NCBI GenBank assembly: GCA_012727745.1 | Contig: JAAYGJ010000219.1 | Coordinates: 1 to 6,321 of the forward strand | Length of the DNA: 6,321 nt | From: Clostridia bacterium | Lineage (GTDB): Bacteria; Bacillota; DSM-521; Neomoorellales; Neomoorellaceae | Reading direction: 5' to 3' | In this document: positions 6,186-6,321 of the stretch, piece after piece | Numbering within the stretch: position 1 is the first letter of the stretch | How the letters are laid out: each line of letters begins with the position of its first letter | Notes under the pieces: model-generated | Databases searched by the model: none | What the model saw: only the letters and a program-made list of their open reading frames with translations | What the model was told of the DNA's origin: nothing | Position numbers and translations under genes: made by a program

Positions 6186-6250
6186 TAAGAAAACCCTGGC
6201 CAATTGCTACCGGTAGGAGCGCCAACCTTATGAACCCTTAATAGACAATC

Positions 6251-6289
6251 GAGTAGGAGGCGAGTAATTATTTTACTCGCCGTCCCCTC
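6251..6289 (-). ncRNA. Group II intron domain VI with bulged branch-point A
   Basis: On the minus strand a 9-bp stem GGCGAGTAA/TTACTCGCC closes a 5-nt AATAA loop. Below it GAGGGGA pairs with TCCT-CTC, leaving the A opposite plus-strand position 6254 unpaired. That A lies 7 nt from the intron end (last base -1), the expected branch-point distance. A single unpaired C (opposite 6282) sits on the 5' side between the two helices. Confidence 0.8.
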
Positions 6290-6290
6290 A

Positions 6291-6321
6291 CACCACCGGA
6301 CATACGGGCCCGTATCCGGCG
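6291..6321 (-). ncRNA. Group II intron domain V (5' strand truncated by window edge)
   Basis: On the minus strand CGCCGGA (6321-6315) pairs with TCCGGTG (6300-6294), with one G-T wobble in the triad. The upper stem TACG/CGTA closes a GGCC loop, and a 2-nt TG bulge (6302-6301) sits on the 3' side between the stems, as in the catalytic domain V. The GTG at 6293-6291 should pair with bases beyond the window. The loop is GGCC rather than the common GNRA, and the helix between triad and bulge appears about one base pair shorter than the textbook form. Confidence 0.7.

Larger units (their letters stand above)
5939..6247. other. Gene-free AT-rich region between intron and operon; operon leader
   Basis: No credible coding region is seen on either strand here. 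The minus strand holds the candidate promoter (6156-6185), a leader of about 210 nt, and the mrpE ribosome binding site. I see no rho-independent terminator, tRNA or clear riboswitch core. There are only weak symmetric elements, such as a 10-bp palindrome (CTACCGGTAG, 6207-6216) and an AT-rich near-palindrome at 5989-6001. Positions 6186-6247 form the 3' exon flank of the group II intron. Confidence 0.6.
6248..6321 (-). mobile_element. Group II intron, 3' end only (domains V and VI, 3' splice site)
   Basis: On the minus strand the last 74 nt fold as the 3' end of a bacterial group II intron. A domain V-like hairpin with a 2-nt bulge is followed by a domain VI hairpin with an unpaired A, then CTACTCGAT, ending in the AT expected for the AY 3' intron end. 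The 3' splice junction is placed between 6248 and 6247. The wobble-containing CGC at 6321-6319 could be the catalytic triad, a variant reported for group IIC introns, so class C is possible but not proven. The reverse transcriptase ORF and 5' end would lie right of the window. Intron and operon share the same strand, and the intron ends 63 nt before the predicted -35 box, so it does not interrupt any antiporter gene. Confidence 0.8.

Noticed and set aside
6181..6195. Possible sigma-54 promoter (GG and TTGC at -24/-12-like spacing on the minus strand)
   Set aside because: Only the GG and TTGC elements match; the rest of the -24 box (CAC) is missing, and a better sigma-A match overlaps the same place.
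6207..6216. 10-bp palindrome CTACCGGTAG upstream of the candidate promoter
   Set aside because: Perfect but short and single, with no flanking symmetry. It could be an operator, but nothing ties it to a regulator.
6100..6270. CGAGTAATTA occurring twice (6100-6109 and 6261-6270)
   Set aside because: The second copy is one arm and loop edge of intron domain VI. The first is isolated in AT-rich sequence with no hairpin, so chance is the simplest explanation.

Overview
The window is almost entirely one minus-strand operon for an Mrp/Mbh-type multisubunit cation/proton antiporter membrane module. It is read from about 6150 on the right towards position 1 on the left. Strong AGGAGG-like ribosome binding sites, TTG and GTG starts backed by those sites, moderate GC, and tight gene packing with short overlaps suggest a Gram-positive anaerobe of the Firmicutes (Clostridia or Negativicutes type). 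This taxonomic guess is inference from style and gene content; nothing in the window is a species marker.

Right to left: 6248-6321 is the 3' end of a group II intron (domain V cut by the window edge, a complete domain VI with bulged branch-point A, and the 3' splice site). Next comes a gene-free AT-rich stretch (5939-6247) with a plausible sigma-A promoter near 6156-6185 and a leader of about 210 nt. The operon then runs mrpE (5363-5938), mrpF (5064-5336), mrpG (4775-5071), an MbhD/DUF4040-like gene (4533-4769), an MbhE-like gene (4252-4533), mrpB (3806-4234), mrpC (3427-3801), mrpD (1938-3437), a second NuoL/MrpD-like gene (424-1938), a small two-helix membrane protein (191-421), and the first 61 codons of a third antiporter-like protein (1-184) that runs off the left edge.

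There is no full-length MrpA. Its C-terminal pieces occur as two separate small genes, as in archaeal Mbh/Mbs complexes, and its NuoL-like core role is presumably filled by one of the extra antiporter-like proteins. The products are expected to form one membrane complex exchanging Na+ (or another monovalent cation) for H+. The small subunits E, F, G, MbhD, MbhE, B and C would build the cation-path half, and the two or three NuoL/M/N-like proteins the proton-path half. No hydrogenase, formate dehydrogenase or NADH/ferredoxin module is visible, so whether it is a stand-alone secondary antiporter or the membrane arm of a redox-driven pump depends on sequence left of position 1.

Start sites were re-chosen for mrpG, mbhE-like, mrpC and the second antiporter gene. 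In each, an internal ATG next to the upstream stop codon fits better than the longest reading frame, which begins at an unsupported TTG or GTG.
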